Below the pieces are notes generated by a model. It had not been told where the DNA came from. It saw only the letters and a list, made by a program, of their open reading frames with translations, and ran no database searches. 64,000 bases of DNA from Oscillospiraceae bacterium. Lineage in GTDB: Bacteria; Bacillota; Clostridia; Oscillospirales; JAAYXM01. Position 1 is the stretch's first letter. Each line of letters opens with the position of its first letter. This document shows positions 56,405 to 64,000 of the stretch, piece after piece. A program made the translations under genes and the position numbers. The stretch spans positions 1-64,000 of the forward strand of contig JAFQME010000016.1 in the NCBI GenBank assembly GCA_017421025.1. Reading direction: 5' to 3'.

Positions 56405-57307
56405 CTACAAAATGCAGATTTCACATTCCAATACAACTCCGGTCTCCCGAAGTACGATTTCTTGAATCTGTTCGATCAAGCACTTCACATCCTGTGCGGT
56501 TGCCCCGCCTCGATTGATAACAAATCCCGCATGTTTTTCAGACACCTGTGCACCGCCGACGGTAAGTCCTTTGAGCCCGCACTGCTCAATCAGTGCACCC
56601 GCAAAATGTCCTTCCGGACGTTTGAAGGTGCTGCCTGCACTGGGATACTCAAGCGGCTGCTTCTCACGGCGTCGGCCTGCATAATCTGCCATCTCCGCAC
56701 GGATTTCTTCCGGATCGCCCTTTGTTAGTTTGAGCGTAGAGCCCAAAATCAATGCAGGCGGTTTTTTCTTAAAGATACTGGTGCGGTAACCGAATTCATG
56801 TTCTTCTCCTCGCACCACACACTCTTTGAGTTCAGAATCAAGATAGGTGGTTTCAACCACGACATCCTTCATCTCGCCGCCATATGCACCAGCATTCATC
56901 ACGCAAGCGCCGCCTAAAGTCCCCGGGATTCCATGTGCAAAAGCAAGTCCGGCAAGGCTTTCTTGCATTGCATACGTGGCGAGTTTTGCGAGTGATACTC
57001 CGGCACCTGCAACCACGGATGTTCCGCAACATTCGATCCCGGTAGCGCAGTATTTCACCACAGCACCGCAAATGCCTGCGTCCGAAACCAAAAGGTTACT
57101 CCCTTTTCCAAGAATCATGCAAGGAATCTCATGCTCTTTCAAAAGTGATAATACCCAACGTGCGTTTTTTGCATCATTTACCTCGACAAACAAATCGGCA
57201 GGACCGCCGATTCCGAACGTGGTATGTCGGGACATAGGTTCTTCAATTTTCACGGATACTGCGGCGTTTTGCCGCAACAGATCTGCAATTCTTGTCTGGT
57301 CTCTCAT
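56405..57307 (-). CDS. murB: UDP-N-acetylenolpyruvoylglucosamine reductase
   Basis: This 300-residue FAD enzyme makes UDP-MurNAc for peptidoglycan. It has the FAD site TFGIGGPADLF, GIPGTLGGACVMNAGAYGG, the catalytic Ser in YPSAGSTFKRP and a C-terminal Glu region (EIVLRETGVVLECE). It is of the shorter type II form lacking the E. coli loop. It overlaps mtaB by four bases. Confidence 0.96.
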   Translation of the reverse strand: MRDQTRIADLLRQNAAVSVKIEEPMSRHTTFGIGGPADLFVEVNDAKNARWVLSLLKEHEIPCMILGKGSNLLVSDAGICGAVVKYCATGIECCGTSVVAGAGVSLAKLATYAMQESLAGLAFAHGIPGTLGGACVMNAGAYGGEMKDVVVETTYLDSELKECVVRGEEHEFGYRTSIFKKKPPALILGSTLKLTKGDPEEIRAEMADYAGRRREKQPLEYPSAGSTFKRPEGHFAGALIEQCGLKGLTVGGAQVSEKHAGFVINRGGATAQDVKCLIEQIQEIVLRETGVVLECEICIL

Positions 57308-58596
57308 ACCATTCTCCCAATCAATGTTTCTCGCTCACTGACTCCGATAATTGCCACATCCAAGATTTGATTCTTCAAATCCGAGTCGTGCGTCAGTTCC
57401 ACCAAGAGATATTCTTTGTTGTGTCCCTGCCAAACACCGTCGGATTCCTCTTCAAACAACACCGAAACGGTTTTTCCAACAAATGAATTCAAATAGCGCT
57501 TTCTTGCAGCACTTGCCGCAGCACCGGCACGTTTGGTACGTGCTTCTTTTTCATACTTTGGCACTTGATTGAGCATCTTAGCTGCACGTGTCCCCTCCCG
57601 CTTGGAATACGGGAAAATGTGCATGGCAGAGAATCCAATCCGTTCAATGCTGCTTAATGTCTCAGCAAATTCCTCCTCGGTTTCCCCCGGAAAGCCGCAA
57701 ATCAAATCGGTGGTAACGGCGCAGTTTTCCCAAGTGTCCCGAAGCAAACGCACTGAAGTTTCGTACCGTTCCATATCGTATTTTCGATTCATGCGCTTGA
57801 GTGTCGCATCACATCCGCTTTGCAGGGACAGGTGAAATTGCGGACACAGATTATCATATGACCCCAGAGTCTTACAAAATTCCTCGGTGATGGTACGCGG
57901 TTCGAGCGATCCGAGACGAATCCGAACCTCCGGCACGGCCAAGCACAATGCTTCCAAGAGGGAAATCAAAGTTTCTCCCTCAAGGTCTTTCCCATAAGAC
58001 GAAATTTCGATCCCGGTCACCACGATTTCACGGTATCCCGCCGCTGCAAGTTCTTTCGCTTGTGCGACTGCGATTTCTTTTTTAACCGAACGGATCCTGC
58101 CACGTGCATACGGAATGATACAATAGGTGCAGAAATTCTCACACCCATCCTCAATTTTCAGCATCGCTCGGGTATGCCCGGTATCCAACCCCACCGGAAG
58201 GGTCTCAAACCCAAAGCGGTGAAGAGCGTCGTCCATTTGAAGCTTCGGAGCACGGTCTCTGACGGTCTCCTCCACCAAACGAAGCACCTCAGCACGGTTT
58301 CCGGTCCCCATAATCACATCACAGCAGCCGAGTTGCTCTGCAGCGTTTGGATTGGCCTGAGGAAAGCATCCGCAAGCGGCAATCACAGCATCCGGATATT
58401 CCCGGCGAAGTTTTCTCAGCAACTGGCGGGACTTTTTATCGCTCACCGCAGTGACGGTGCAAGTGTTGACAACACAGGCGTCCGGATCACAAGTCCCCTC
58501 CACCACGGTATGCCCCGCTTCACGGAACACACGCATCAACGACTGAGTCTCAACTTGATTCACTTTACAGCCAAGGGTATAAAAAGCGACCTTCAT
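57304..58596 (-). CDS. mtaB: tRNA t6A37 methylthiotransferase MtaB
   Basis: This 430-residue radical SAM enzyme adds a methylthio group to t6A37 of tRNA. An N-terminal UPF0004 domain has three Cys for the second cluster (LGCKVNQVE, VNTCTV, AACGCFPQ). The radical SAM motif is CENFCTYCIIPYARG, and a C-terminal TRAM domain (about 370-430) follows. Its head position and its own promoter make it the first gene of the murB-rapZ-yvcK-whiA-dnaE run. Confidence 0.95.
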   Translation of the reverse strand: MKVAFYTLGCKVNQVETQSLMRVFREAGHTVVEGTCDPDACVVNTCTVTAVSDKKSRQLLRKLRREYPDAVIAACGCFPQANPNAAEQLGCCDVIMGTGNRAEVLRLVEETVRDRAPKLQMDDALHRFGFETLPVGLDTGHTRAMLKIEDGCENFCTYCIIPYARGRIRSVKKEIAVAQAKELAAAGYREIVVTGIEISSYGKDLEGETLISLLEALCLAVPEVRIRLGSLEPRTITEEFCKTLGSYDNLCPQFHLSLQSGCDATLKRMNRKYDMERYETSVRLLRDTWENCAVTTDLICGFPGETEEEFAETLSSIERIGFSAMHIFPYSKREGTRAAKMLNQVPKYEKEARTKRAGAAASAARKRYLNSFVGKTVSVLFEEESDGVWQGHNKEYLLVELTHDSDLKNQILDVAIIGVSERETLIGRMV

Positions 58597-58639
58597 CCGG
58601 ATTCTCCTTGCAGTTCTAATTTCATACTACTCCAAATAT

Positions 58640-58669
58640 ATTATAACGTGTTATCCCCTGCAAACGCAA
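58640..58669 (-). promoter_or_regulatory. promoter of the mtaB-murB-dnaE run
   Basis: On the minus strand TTGCGT (58664-58669), 18 bases, TATAAT (58640-58645), about 43 bases before the mtaB ATG. Confidence 0.65.
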
Positions 58670-58744
58670 GTAATTTATTCAATTCGGCCATCCGCATGCC
58701 GAAATCTGCGGAATCCGCTCTTTGTGCGATGATTGGGAGGCATT

Positions 58745-59872
58745 ATGAAACGATTCTTCTGTCTTGTTTTGACCGTAACTTTACTCATATCAACCGTTTT
58801 TGCCGCACCTGCACCACCCGAAATTCCTGCTCCTTGTGCAGTTTTAATGGAGCGTGACACAGGAAAAGTTCTTTTTGAGAAAAACCCACACGAAAAGCTG
58901 CAACCAGCAAGTGTGACCAAAGTAATGACCCTACTTTTGGTTATGGAAGCACTCGATGACGGAAAAATCACATTGGACGACACCGTCACCGTCAGTCCGT
59001 TTGCGGCGAGCATGGGCGGCTCACAAGTATATTTGGAGCCGGGCGAAACCATGAGTGTGGACGATATGCTCAAAGCGACTGTGATTGCGTCCGGCAACGA
59101 TTCCGCTGTGGCACTTGCCGAGCACGTTGCCGGCAGTATGGAGGGGTTTGTCTCCCTGATGAATGAGCGTGCAAAAGAACTCGGCATGGAGGACACCACA
59201 TTCATCAACTGCACCGGGCTCCCCGACCCTGACCACGTCACATCCGCCTATGATATTGCGCTGATGTCACGTGCTCTGCTGGCACACGACACAATTAAAA
59301 ACTATTCAACGGTTTGGATGGATACCCTTCGCGACGGTGCCTTTGGGCTTTCCAACACCAACAAACTCCTGCGTTCCTACAATGGGATCACCGGGCTGAA
59401 AACCGGCTCCACCGATGCAGCTAAATACTGTATGTCCGCAACCGCAGAGCGTGACGGGATGGAACTCATCGCAGCAGTCATGGCTTCCCCAACCTCGGCA
59501 GAACGATTCTCTGCAGCGTCAAAGCTTTTGGACTACGGATTTGCAAATTTCGCATTATATGATTCCACGAAAAATCAATCTCTTTCTCCGGTCCCTGTGA
59601 AGTTGGGGGCTGCGCAAAGCGTTCCTGCCGTTTTTTCCGGCGAGCCCAAAGTCTTGGTGGAAAAAAGCCGACTTTCCGATGTGACCCACTCCATCACCCT
59701 TGTCGAAGAAGTACACGCACCGGTAGAGGCCGGGCAAACGCTGGGCGAACTCTCAGTTACAGCTGGCGGCGAGGTTTTGGCAACCGTTCCAATCTTAGCA
59801 CAATGCAGTGTTGAACGGGTCGGAATCAAAACAGTCTTTTGGAGAATGTTGAAATCTTATCTCATATATTGA
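58745..59872 (+). CDS. dacF: D-alanyl-D-alanine carboxypeptidase (DacF/PBP5-type, S11)
   Basis: This exported protein of 375 residues has a signal peptide (1-20, ends VFAA). Its active site has all three motifs: SVTK (Ser about 53), SGN (about 116), and KTG (about 220). It trims the terminal D-Ala of peptidoglycan side chains. In Bacillus, dacF is made in the forespore; here the sequence does not show a clear sporulation promoter. The C-terminal domain (about 270-360) is the PBP5-associated type, and a membrane-anchoring tail ends at WRMLKSYLIY. The ribosome site GGGAGGC sits close (4 bases) to the ATG. Confidence 0.93.
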   Translation: MKRFFCLVLTVTLLISTVFAAPAPPEIPAPCAVLMERDTGKVLFEKNPHEKLQPASVTKVMTLLLVMEALDDGKITLDDTVTVSPFAASMGGSQVYLEPGETMSVDDMLKATVIASGNDSAVALAEHVAGSMEGFVSLMNERAKELGMEDTTFINCTGLPDPDHVTSAYDIALMSRALLAHDTIKNYSTVWMDTLRDGAFGLSNTNKLLRSYNGITGLKTGSTDAAKYCMSATAERDGMELIAAVMASPTSAERFSAASKLLDYGFANFALYDSTKNQSLSPVPVKLGAAQSVPAVFSGEPKVLVEKSRLSDVTHSITLVEEVHAPVEAGQTLGELSVTAGGEVLATVPILAQCSVERVGIKTVFWRMLKSYLIY

Positions 59873-59874
59873 CA

Positions 59875-59903
59875 AAAAACGGGTCGGTAGACCCGTTTTT
59901 TTC
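59875..59903 (+). terminator. terminator after dacF
   Basis: AAAACGGGTC pairs with GACCCGTTTT around a 5-base loop, followed by a T-run. Confidence 0.9.
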
Positions 59904-59963
59904 TTCTCCACCGACAGTAGAATCGACTCTACAAACATTGTCGGAAACTTTCGGTAGGAATCA

Positions 59964-59993
59964 TTAGACTTTTGTGTTATGATCTGTTATAAT
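59964..59993 (+). promoter_or_regulatory. promoter of the hemolysin-III-like gene and pgi
   Basis: TTAGAC (59964-59969), 18 bases, TATAAT (59988-59993). The -10 is perfect, the -35 poor. Confidence 0.55.
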
Positions 59994-60017
59994 AAATTTA
60001 TACACAGGAGGCACAGT

Positions 60018-60671
60018 ATGTCAAATCTCAAAAAAGATCTCCCGTCTTACACCTTAGGAGAAGAACTCATGAGTTCTATTTCGCATGGTGTGGGTGCTCT
60101 CTTCGGGGCACTGACGTTGGTATTATGTGTTGCAAAATCCGTTTCTCACGGTTCTGTAATGGGAATCGTTGCGAGCGCAATTTTCGGTGCAAGCATGATC
60201 GTCTTGTACTCCATGTCCACCTTGTACCATGCGTTAGGTCGAAATCGTGCAAAAGCAGTTTTTCGTGTATTGGATCATTGCAGCATTTATTTCCTGATTG
60301 CAGGGACCTATACCCCCTATACCTTAGTGGCACTGAAAGGTGCTTTGGGCTGGACTCTGTTTGGCATTGTATGGGGTGCTGCAATTTTGGGAATCACACT
60401 CAACGCTGTCAGTGTGGAGCGGTTTAAAGTCTTTTCCATGATCTGCTATCTCTGCATGGGTTGGGTCATTATTTTTGCGATTCGTCCACTGCTTTCTGCA
60501 ATCCCGTGGAATTCGTTCCTGTTGCTGCTGTGGGGTGGGATCGCATATACCGTCGGCGCAGTTGTGTTCGGCTTCGGCAAAAAGATGCGCTACATCCATT
60601 CGGTTTGGCACTTTTTTGTGCTTGCAGGAAGTATTCTGCATTTCTTATCGATTTATCTTTACATTCTATAA
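60018..60671 (+). CDS. hemolysin III/PAQR-family membrane protein
   Basis: This 217-residue protein has seven membrane helices and the PAQR metal-site signature spread over them: SxxxH in STLYHAL, Asp in LDHCSIYFLIAGTYTP, and HxxxH in HSVWHFFVLAGSILHF. The Bacillus relative is called YqfA or hemolysin III, though hemolysis is doubtful; PAQR proteins may be zinc-dependent lipid hydrolases. AGGAGG lies before the ATG. It precedes pgi by 15 bases, so both should be on one transcript. Confidence 0.9.
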   Translation: MSNLKKDLPSYTLGEELMSSISHGVGALFGALTLVLCVAKSVSHGSVMGIVASAIFGASMIVLYSMSTLYHALGRNRAKAVFRVLDHCSIYFLIAGTYTPYTLVALKGALGWTLFGIVWGAAILGITLNAVSVERFKVFSMICYLCMGWVIIFAIRPLLSAIPWNSFLLLLWGGIAYTVGAVVFGFGKKMRYIHSVWHFFVLAGSILHFLSIYLYIL

Positions 60672-60686
60672 GGAGGAATAAAAAAT

Positions 60687-62018
60687 ATGGCAATTAAAGT
60701 TTCTACCAAATACGCAGTCGAGGAAGCACGTCTTTCCTCAATCACAAGCGAGCTTTCCGCTGCGCATGACACTTTGGTAAACGGCACAGGTGCCGGTAAC
60801 GATTATGTGGGTTGGGTCAACCTTCCCCGTGATTACGACAAAGAAGAGTTTTCTCGAATCAAAGCAGCTGCAGAGCGCATCAAGCGTCAATCTGAAGTGC
60901 TTTTGGTCATCGGCATCGGCGGTTCTTACCTCGGTGCACGTGCAGCAATCGAGCTGCTCAAAAGCCCGTATTACAATCAGTTAACCAAAGACACCCCGGA
61001 GATTTACTTTGTGGGCAACAACATCAGCGGCGACTATGTTTCCGAGATCGTTCAGCTCATTGGTGGCCGTGATTTCTCGGTCAACGTGATTTCAAAATCC
61101 GGCACTACCACCGAGCCTGCGATTGCGTTCCGTATTTTTAAAACCATGTTGGAAGACAAATACGGAAAGGGCGGCGCAAGAGACCGCATCTACGCAACTA
61201 CCGACGCAGCACGTGGCGCACTCAAGAGCCTTGCAGATACCGAAGGATATGAAACCTTCGTGATTCCGGATAATGTTGGCGGTCGTTACTCGGTTCTCAC
61301 CGCAGTCGGACTGCTTCCTATTGCAGTCGCCGGTGTGGACATCGACGAAATGATGGCATCCGCAGAAGCTACCATGCAAGCTCTGATTTCGGACAAGTCC
61401 ATGAACAATCCGGCATGGCGTTATGTTGGTGCTCGCAACCTGCTCTATCGTGACGGCAAAAAGACCGAGATTTTAGGTTGCTTCGAGCCGAGATTCCGCT
61501 TCATGGCAGAGTGGTGGAAGCAGTTGTTCGGCGAAAGTGAAGGCAAAGACGGTAAGGGTCTCTTCCCCGCTTCCGTTGATCTCACCGCTGACCTCCATTC
61601 CATGGGTCAGTACATCCAGGAGGGTGAACGCACCCTGTTTGAAACCATGGTCACCATTGCAAAGCCGAATTACGAAGTTACCATTGATGCAACCGAGGAC
61701 AATTTGGACGGACTCAACTTCCTGGCAGGGGTCACCATGTCGCACGTCAACCGTCAGGCATTTTTGGGTACTGTTCTCGCTCATGTGGACGGCGGCGTCC
61801 CGAATATTGAAATCGTGATGGAAAACTCCGATGCCGCATCGTTTGGTGCACTGGTTTATTTCTTCGAATTTGCTTGCGGTCTCTCGGGTTATGTTTTGGG
61901 CGTCAACCCGTTTAATCAGCCGGGTGTTGAAGCTTATAAAAAGAACATGTTCGCACTTCTCGGCAAGCCCGGATATGAGGATTCCACAGCAGCACTCCGC
62001 AGCCGTTTGGACGATTAA
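60687..62018 (+). CDS. pgi: glucose-6-phosphate isomerase
   Basis: This 443-residue glycolytic enzyme converts glucose-6-phosphate to fructose-6-phosphate. It has the SIS-domain sugar-binding motifs [19 protein letters not shown] and [15 protein letters not shown], and the C-terminal [18 protein letters not shown]. It is of the short Firmicute type. AAGGAGG precedes the ATG by 10 bases. Confidence 0.97.
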   Translation: MAIKVSTKYAVEEARLSSITSELSAAHDTLVNGTGAGNDYVGWVNLPRDYDKEEFSRIKAAAERIKRQSEVLLVIGIGGSYLGARAAIELLKSPYYNQLTKDTPEIYFVGNNISGDYVSEIVQLIGGRDFSVNVISKSGTTTEPAIAFRIFKTMLEDKYGKGGARDRIYATTDAARGALKSLADTEGYETFVIPDNVGGRYSVLTAVGLLPIAVAGVDIDEMMASAEATMQALISDKSMNNPAWRYVGARNLLYRDGKKTEILGCFEPRFRFMAEWWKQLFGESEGKDGKGLFPASVDLTADLHSMGQYIQEGERTLFETMVTIAKPNYEVTIDATEDNLDGLNFLAGVTMSHVNRQAFLGTVLAHVDGGVPNIEIVMENSDAASFGALVYFFEFACGLSGYVLGVNPFNQPGVEAYKKNMFALLGKPGYEDSTAALRSRLDD

Positions 62019-62047
62019 GAATTTTTTGTGACTTTTCGAAAAATAGA

Positions 62048-62076
62048 TTGAGTTTTCCCCGAATGTGTGCTATGAT
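62048..62076 (+). promoter_or_regulatory. promoter of the small P-loop gene
   Basis: TTGAGT (62048-62053), 17 bases, TATGAT (62071-62076). There is no terminator between pgi and this gene, so read-through is also possible. Confidence 0.65.
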
Positions 62077-62132
62077 AAAGATAACAAACACGGGCAACAC
62101 ACTCGTTGCTCACTGAAAGGGAGGATCATTTC

Positions 62133-62543
62133 ATGGTCAAAGTAATCATGGGTCTTCAGGGACACGGTAAAACAAAACAAATCATTGAGCTTGCAAATGC
62201 TGCTGTCAAGGAAGATGCAAACACTGTCGTCTGCATCGAGCGCGGCAATAAGCTCACTTACGATATCAGCCATCGCGTTCGTTTGGTTGACGTTTCTTCT
62301 TTCCCCATCACCAGTTATGAGCGTTTGAAGGCGTTTATCTGCGGGCTCTATTCCGGCAACTTTGATATCTCCGATATCTTCATCGACAGTCTCTACAAAG
62401 TCGCAAAGAGCGACTCTGTGGAAGAAACCGAAAACTTCCTCGCATGGTTGGATGAGTTCGGTGCACAGAACAACATCAACTTCATCACCACCATCAGCGC
62501 TGATGAAACAACCGCAACCGACGGCGTGAAGAAATTCTTCTAA
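62133..62543 (+). CDS. small P-loop protein of unknown function
   Basis: This 136-residue protein starts with a P-loop (GLQGHGKTK, residues 7-15) like ATPase proteins, then VVCIERGNKLTYDISH and a strand with IFIDSLYK that resembles Walker B (hydrophobic stretch then Asp). Small proteins like this in Clostridia are sometimes labelled PilT-like (twitching motility), but this one lacks the length and domains of a pilus ATPase. Its role is unknown. GGGAGGA precedes the ATG. Its 3' end is part of a duplicated segment that recurs at 63746-63800. Confidence 0.75.
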   Translation: MVKVIMGLQGHGKTKQIIELANAAVKEDANTVVCIERGNKLTYDISHRVRLVDVSSFPITSYERLKAFICGLYSGNFDISDIFIDSLYKVAKSDSVEETENFLAWLDEFGAQNNINFITTISADETTATDGVKKFF

Positions 62544-62592
62544 AAACGCACAAAGAGCAGTGGATCAAATCCACTGCTCTTTTTTTATTATA
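62535..62592. repeat. duplicated terminator segment, copy A
   Basis: Roughly 55 bases at 62535-62592 recur at 63746-63800 with about 90% identity, from TTCTAAAAA through the hairpin to TTATTAT/TTGTTAT. Copy A includes the stop codon of the small P-loop gene. Confidence 0.75.
62551..62587. terminator. terminator of the P-loop gene, also used by the XRE gene
   Basis: AAGAGCAGTGGAT pairs with ATCCACTGCTCTT around CAA, followed by a T-run. It lies between convergent genes. Confidence 0.88.
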
Positions 62593-62914
62593 ATTGAATG
62601 ATTTCCGAAATAATCTTATAAATGATTTCCTGTTTCTCCGAAGAAAGTGGCAAAACCTTATTGTAGAGTTTGACCGCATAACTCTCTTCCTCACTCGTTC
62701 CTTCCATATGAGAAAACAACGCACCAACGGTCATTTCCAACCCTTTGGAGATTTTATAAATGCTCTCCAGGGTTGGACTTTTTTCACCACGCTCAAGCTG
62801 TCCGATATAAGTGGGATGCAATCCACTCATTTCCGCAAGCCGTTCTTGGCTGATATTCTTTGAATTTCTGATACTACGAATCCGTTTTCCGAATAATACT
62901 GTGATTTGATCCAT
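62588..62914 (-). CDS. XRE-family transcriptional regulator
   Basis: This 108-residue protein has a helix-turn-helix at about 8-62 (IRSIRNSKNISQERLAEMSG, LHPTYIGQLERGEKSPTLES) and a short helical tail (about 70-105). The HTH is of the SinR/XRE type and forms dimers. The start is ATG at 62914, with GGAGG 5 bases ahead. It diverges from the exported-protein gene at 63064, and its promoter carries one of two matching palindromes. It probably represses itself and its neighbour. Confidence 0.88.
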   Translation of the reverse strand: MDQITVLFGKRIRSIRNSKNISQERLAEMSGLHPTYIGQLERGEKSPTLESIYKISKGLEMTVGALFSHMEGTSEEESYAVKLYNKVLPLSSEKQEIIYKIISEIIQL

Positions 62915-62943
62915 CATTTCCTCCAAATTTCCTCTTTGAAAAC

Positions 62944-62955
62944 ATACTATAGAAT
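62944..62955. promoter_or_regulatory. XRE operator copy 1, over the XRE promoter -10
   Basis: ATACTATAGAAT differs by one base from the perfect palindrome at 63004-63015. It overlaps the -10 (TAGTAT, 62944-62949) of the XRE promoter, whose -35 is TTGTTA at 62967-62972 (17-base spacer, minus strand). Confidence 0.6.
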
Positions 62956-62979
62956 GTAAATATTTTTAACAACAGACTA

Positions 62980-63008
62980 TTGACTTTATGTTTTCGATAA
63001 TCTATACT
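62980..63008 (+). promoter_or_regulatory. promoter of the exported copper-amine-oxidase-domain protein
   Basis: TTGACT (62980-62985), 17 bases, TATACT (63003-63008). Confidence 0.75.
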
Positions 63009-63015
63009 ATAGTAT
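63004..63015. promoter_or_regulatory. XRE operator copy 2, over the -10 of the exported-protein gene
   Basis: ATACTATAGTAT, a perfect 12-base palindrome overlapping the -10. The centres of copies 1 and 2 are 60 bases apart, about six helical turns. Confidence 0.6.
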
Positions 63016-63063
63016 GTAGTTTTCTCAACAAGAAAACAAAAGTATTTATTTGGAGGTTTTTCT

Positions 63064-63744
63064 ATGAAAAACAGTTTGTTCAAAGTGGGTTTGGGTGTCT
63101 TGATCGGCATGATGCTCAGCAGCGGAATTGTTTATGCTGCAAGCACAAGAAAGACGATTGATGTCACCTACAACAGCATCAAAGTCTACAAAGACAAGGT
63201 ATTGTGCGAATTGAAAGATGCCAATGGTACCGTCATTGAGCCGTTCATCTACAATGGTACCACATATATGCCGGTGCGTGGGACCGCATCTCTTGCGGAT
63301 ATGGACGTCACCTGGGACGGTGCGACCCAAAGCGTGTATCTTTGGGACGAGATGGCAGCAGACGGTACCTATCTCTTAGACGTTTGCCCGCCGTATTCTC
63401 TTGATTGTTTCGACACTTATAACACCGGGAAAACCTTTGAAATGGCAGGCAAAAAGTACAGCAACGGAATTGTAGGTAGAAATTGGTACTATGGTACTAA
63501 TAAGGTTGCCCTTTTCAATCTCGACAGCCGATATGCCGCAATCGAATGTACAATCGGGCATACCGATAATGATCACGAAGAAAAAACCGTATTGTTCATC
63601 GTTGACGGCAAAGTGGTAAAAGAAGTGGTATTGGAACCCGAGTGTTTGCCGAAAAAAGTTTCCATTCCGGTAAAATATGGGTTGCAGCTTAAAATCCAGC
63701 TGACCGGTCGTGATGTTGGTTTGGGCAACATCACAGTCAAATAG
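63064..63744 (+). CDS. exported protein with copper-amine-oxidase-N-like and NPCBM-like domains
   Basis: This 226-residue secreted protein has a signal peptide (1-25, ending VYAA). Residues about 30-95 match the copper amine oxidase N-terminal domain, a small wall-associated fold with the pattern YNGTTYMPVRGTASL and VTWDGATQSVYL. Residues about 110-226 look like an NPCBM carbohydrate-binding domain (NGIVGRNWYYGTNKVALFNL...DNDHEEKTVLFIVDGK). It contains no catalytic motif. The XRE regulator upstream probably controls it. The stop is TAG. Confidence 0.82.
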   Translation: MKNSLFKVGLGVLIGMMLSSGIVYAASTRKTIDVTYNSIKVYKDKVLCELKDANGTVIEPFIYNGTTYMPVRGTASLADMDVTWDGATQSVYLWDEMAADGTYLLDVCPPYSLDCFDTYNTGKTFEMAGKKYSNGIVGRNWYYGTNKVALFNLDSRYAAIECTIGHTDNDHEEKTVLFIVDGKVVKEVVLEPECLPKKVSIPVKYGLQLKIQLTGRDVGLGNITVK

Positions 63745-63745
63745 G

Positions 63746-63800
63746 TTTTCTAAAAAGTGCGCAAAGAGCAGTGGACCAAATCCACTGCTCTTTTTTGTTA
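63746..63800. repeat. duplicated terminator segment, copy B
   Basis: This is the second copy of the segment at 62535-62592. It keeps the TTCTAAAA that is the stop-codon region of the P-loop gene in copy A, although here it lies outside any reading frame. Confidence 0.75.
63762..63797 (+). terminator. terminator after the exported-protein gene
   Basis: AAGAGCAGTGGA pairs with TCCACTGCTCTT around CCAAA, followed by a T-run; it also faces the DUF3592 gene on the other strand. Confidence 0.85.
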
Positions 63801-63819
63801 TGATCAATTTCAATCGTTC

Positions 63820-64000
63820 TCAAACAATAAAAAAACAAAGGGCAAGAATGATAACTCCTAACACCACGCCTAAAACACCTTTCAATATTTCTTGTTTTAA
63901 GCTTTGTACGGATATAACAGTCATGTTAGTCGGGTCATAACATACGTCAATTGAATCATTCACCCGAAACTTGCTCGGTTTCTCACCATCTACTTTTTCC
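63820..64000 (-). CDS. DUF3592-like membrane protein, C-terminal part only
   Basis: This is a minus-strand gene running off the right edge; 59 residues and the stop codon are inside. The visible part has FRVNDSIDVCYDPTNMTVIS, matching the DUF3592 motif in which a YDP is followed by a few residues, then a C-terminal membrane helix (GVLGVVLGVIILALCFFIV) at the end. Start and N-terminus lie beyond the window. Function unknown. Confidence 0.65.
   Translation of the reverse strand, partial: EKVDGEKPSKFRVNDSIDVCYDPTNMTVISVQSLKQEILKGVLGVVLGVIILALCFFIV

Noticed and set aside
1-64000. CRISPR array, prophage or insertion sequence
   Set aside because: No regular repeats with spacers, no transposase or integrase and no phage structural genes were recognised anywhere in the window.

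Overview
The window reads as a chromosomal segment of a low-to-moderate GC, endospore-forming Firmicute of the class Clostridia, probably near the Oscillospiraceae/Ruminococcaceae. The evidence is a GerA-type germinant receptor operon, an S-layer-homology surface protein, Gram-positive gene clusters (murB-rapZ-yvcK-whiA-dnaE, dprA-topA-trmFO), strong AGGAGG ribosome sites, superoxide reductase and rubredoxin typical of anaerobes, and a tetrahydrofolate riboswitch of the clostridial type. This placement is inference; no 16S sequence lies inside the window. Almost everything is core chromosome. I see no prophage, insertion sequence, CRISPR array, tRNA or complete rRNA gene.

Layout. Positions 1-290 hold the tandem promoters and leader of an rRNA operon that runs leftwards out of the window. 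Positions 314-9326 are mostly plus strand: a peptidoglycan-binding-domain protein, homoserine O-acetyltransferase (metA), a cohesin-like/SLH surface protein, a four-gene germination receptor operon and a cysteine-rich protein that may belong to the spore coat. From 9378 to 18087 a minus-strand operon covers RNA processing, phospholipid synthesis, tRNA modification, DNA topology and DNA uptake (trmH-like, dprA, topA, trmFO, plsX, rnc, radical SAM). From 18227 to 30646 the minus strand carries a superoxide reductase/ZIP transporter operon, a metallophosphoesterase broken by one amber codon, greA-lysS, a cell-wall module (PucR/CdaR-type regulator, ftsE, ftsX, M23 hydrolase, S41 protease), an MsmX-like sugar-transport ATPase and rsuA.

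From 30781 the plus strand has an unusual pair, a ribbon-helix-helix protein followed by clpB, with an inverted repeat over the promoter, and then folT behind a tetrahydrofolate riboswitch. Positions 34760-42353 (minus) hold a DUF4838 protein, a rubredoxin of only 52 residues, uvrA, uvrB and radC. metK and a WecC-type dehydrogenase (plus) converge on a WecA/TagO-type transferase, trpS, an aminotransferase, pfkA, a D-aminopeptidase and the dnaE-whiA-yvcK-rapZ-murB-mtaB cluster (minus).

The right end (58745-64000) has dacF, a hemolysin-III-like protein, pgi, a small P-loop protein, and an XRE repressor divergent from an exported protein with a matching 12-bp palindrome over each of the two promoters. 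A DUF3592 gene is cut by the window edge. The most interesting leads are the RHH-clpB pair, the XRE/palindrome switch, the cysteine-rich protein behind a sigma-K-like promoter, and a duplicated terminator segment. None of these is proven to be a new system.
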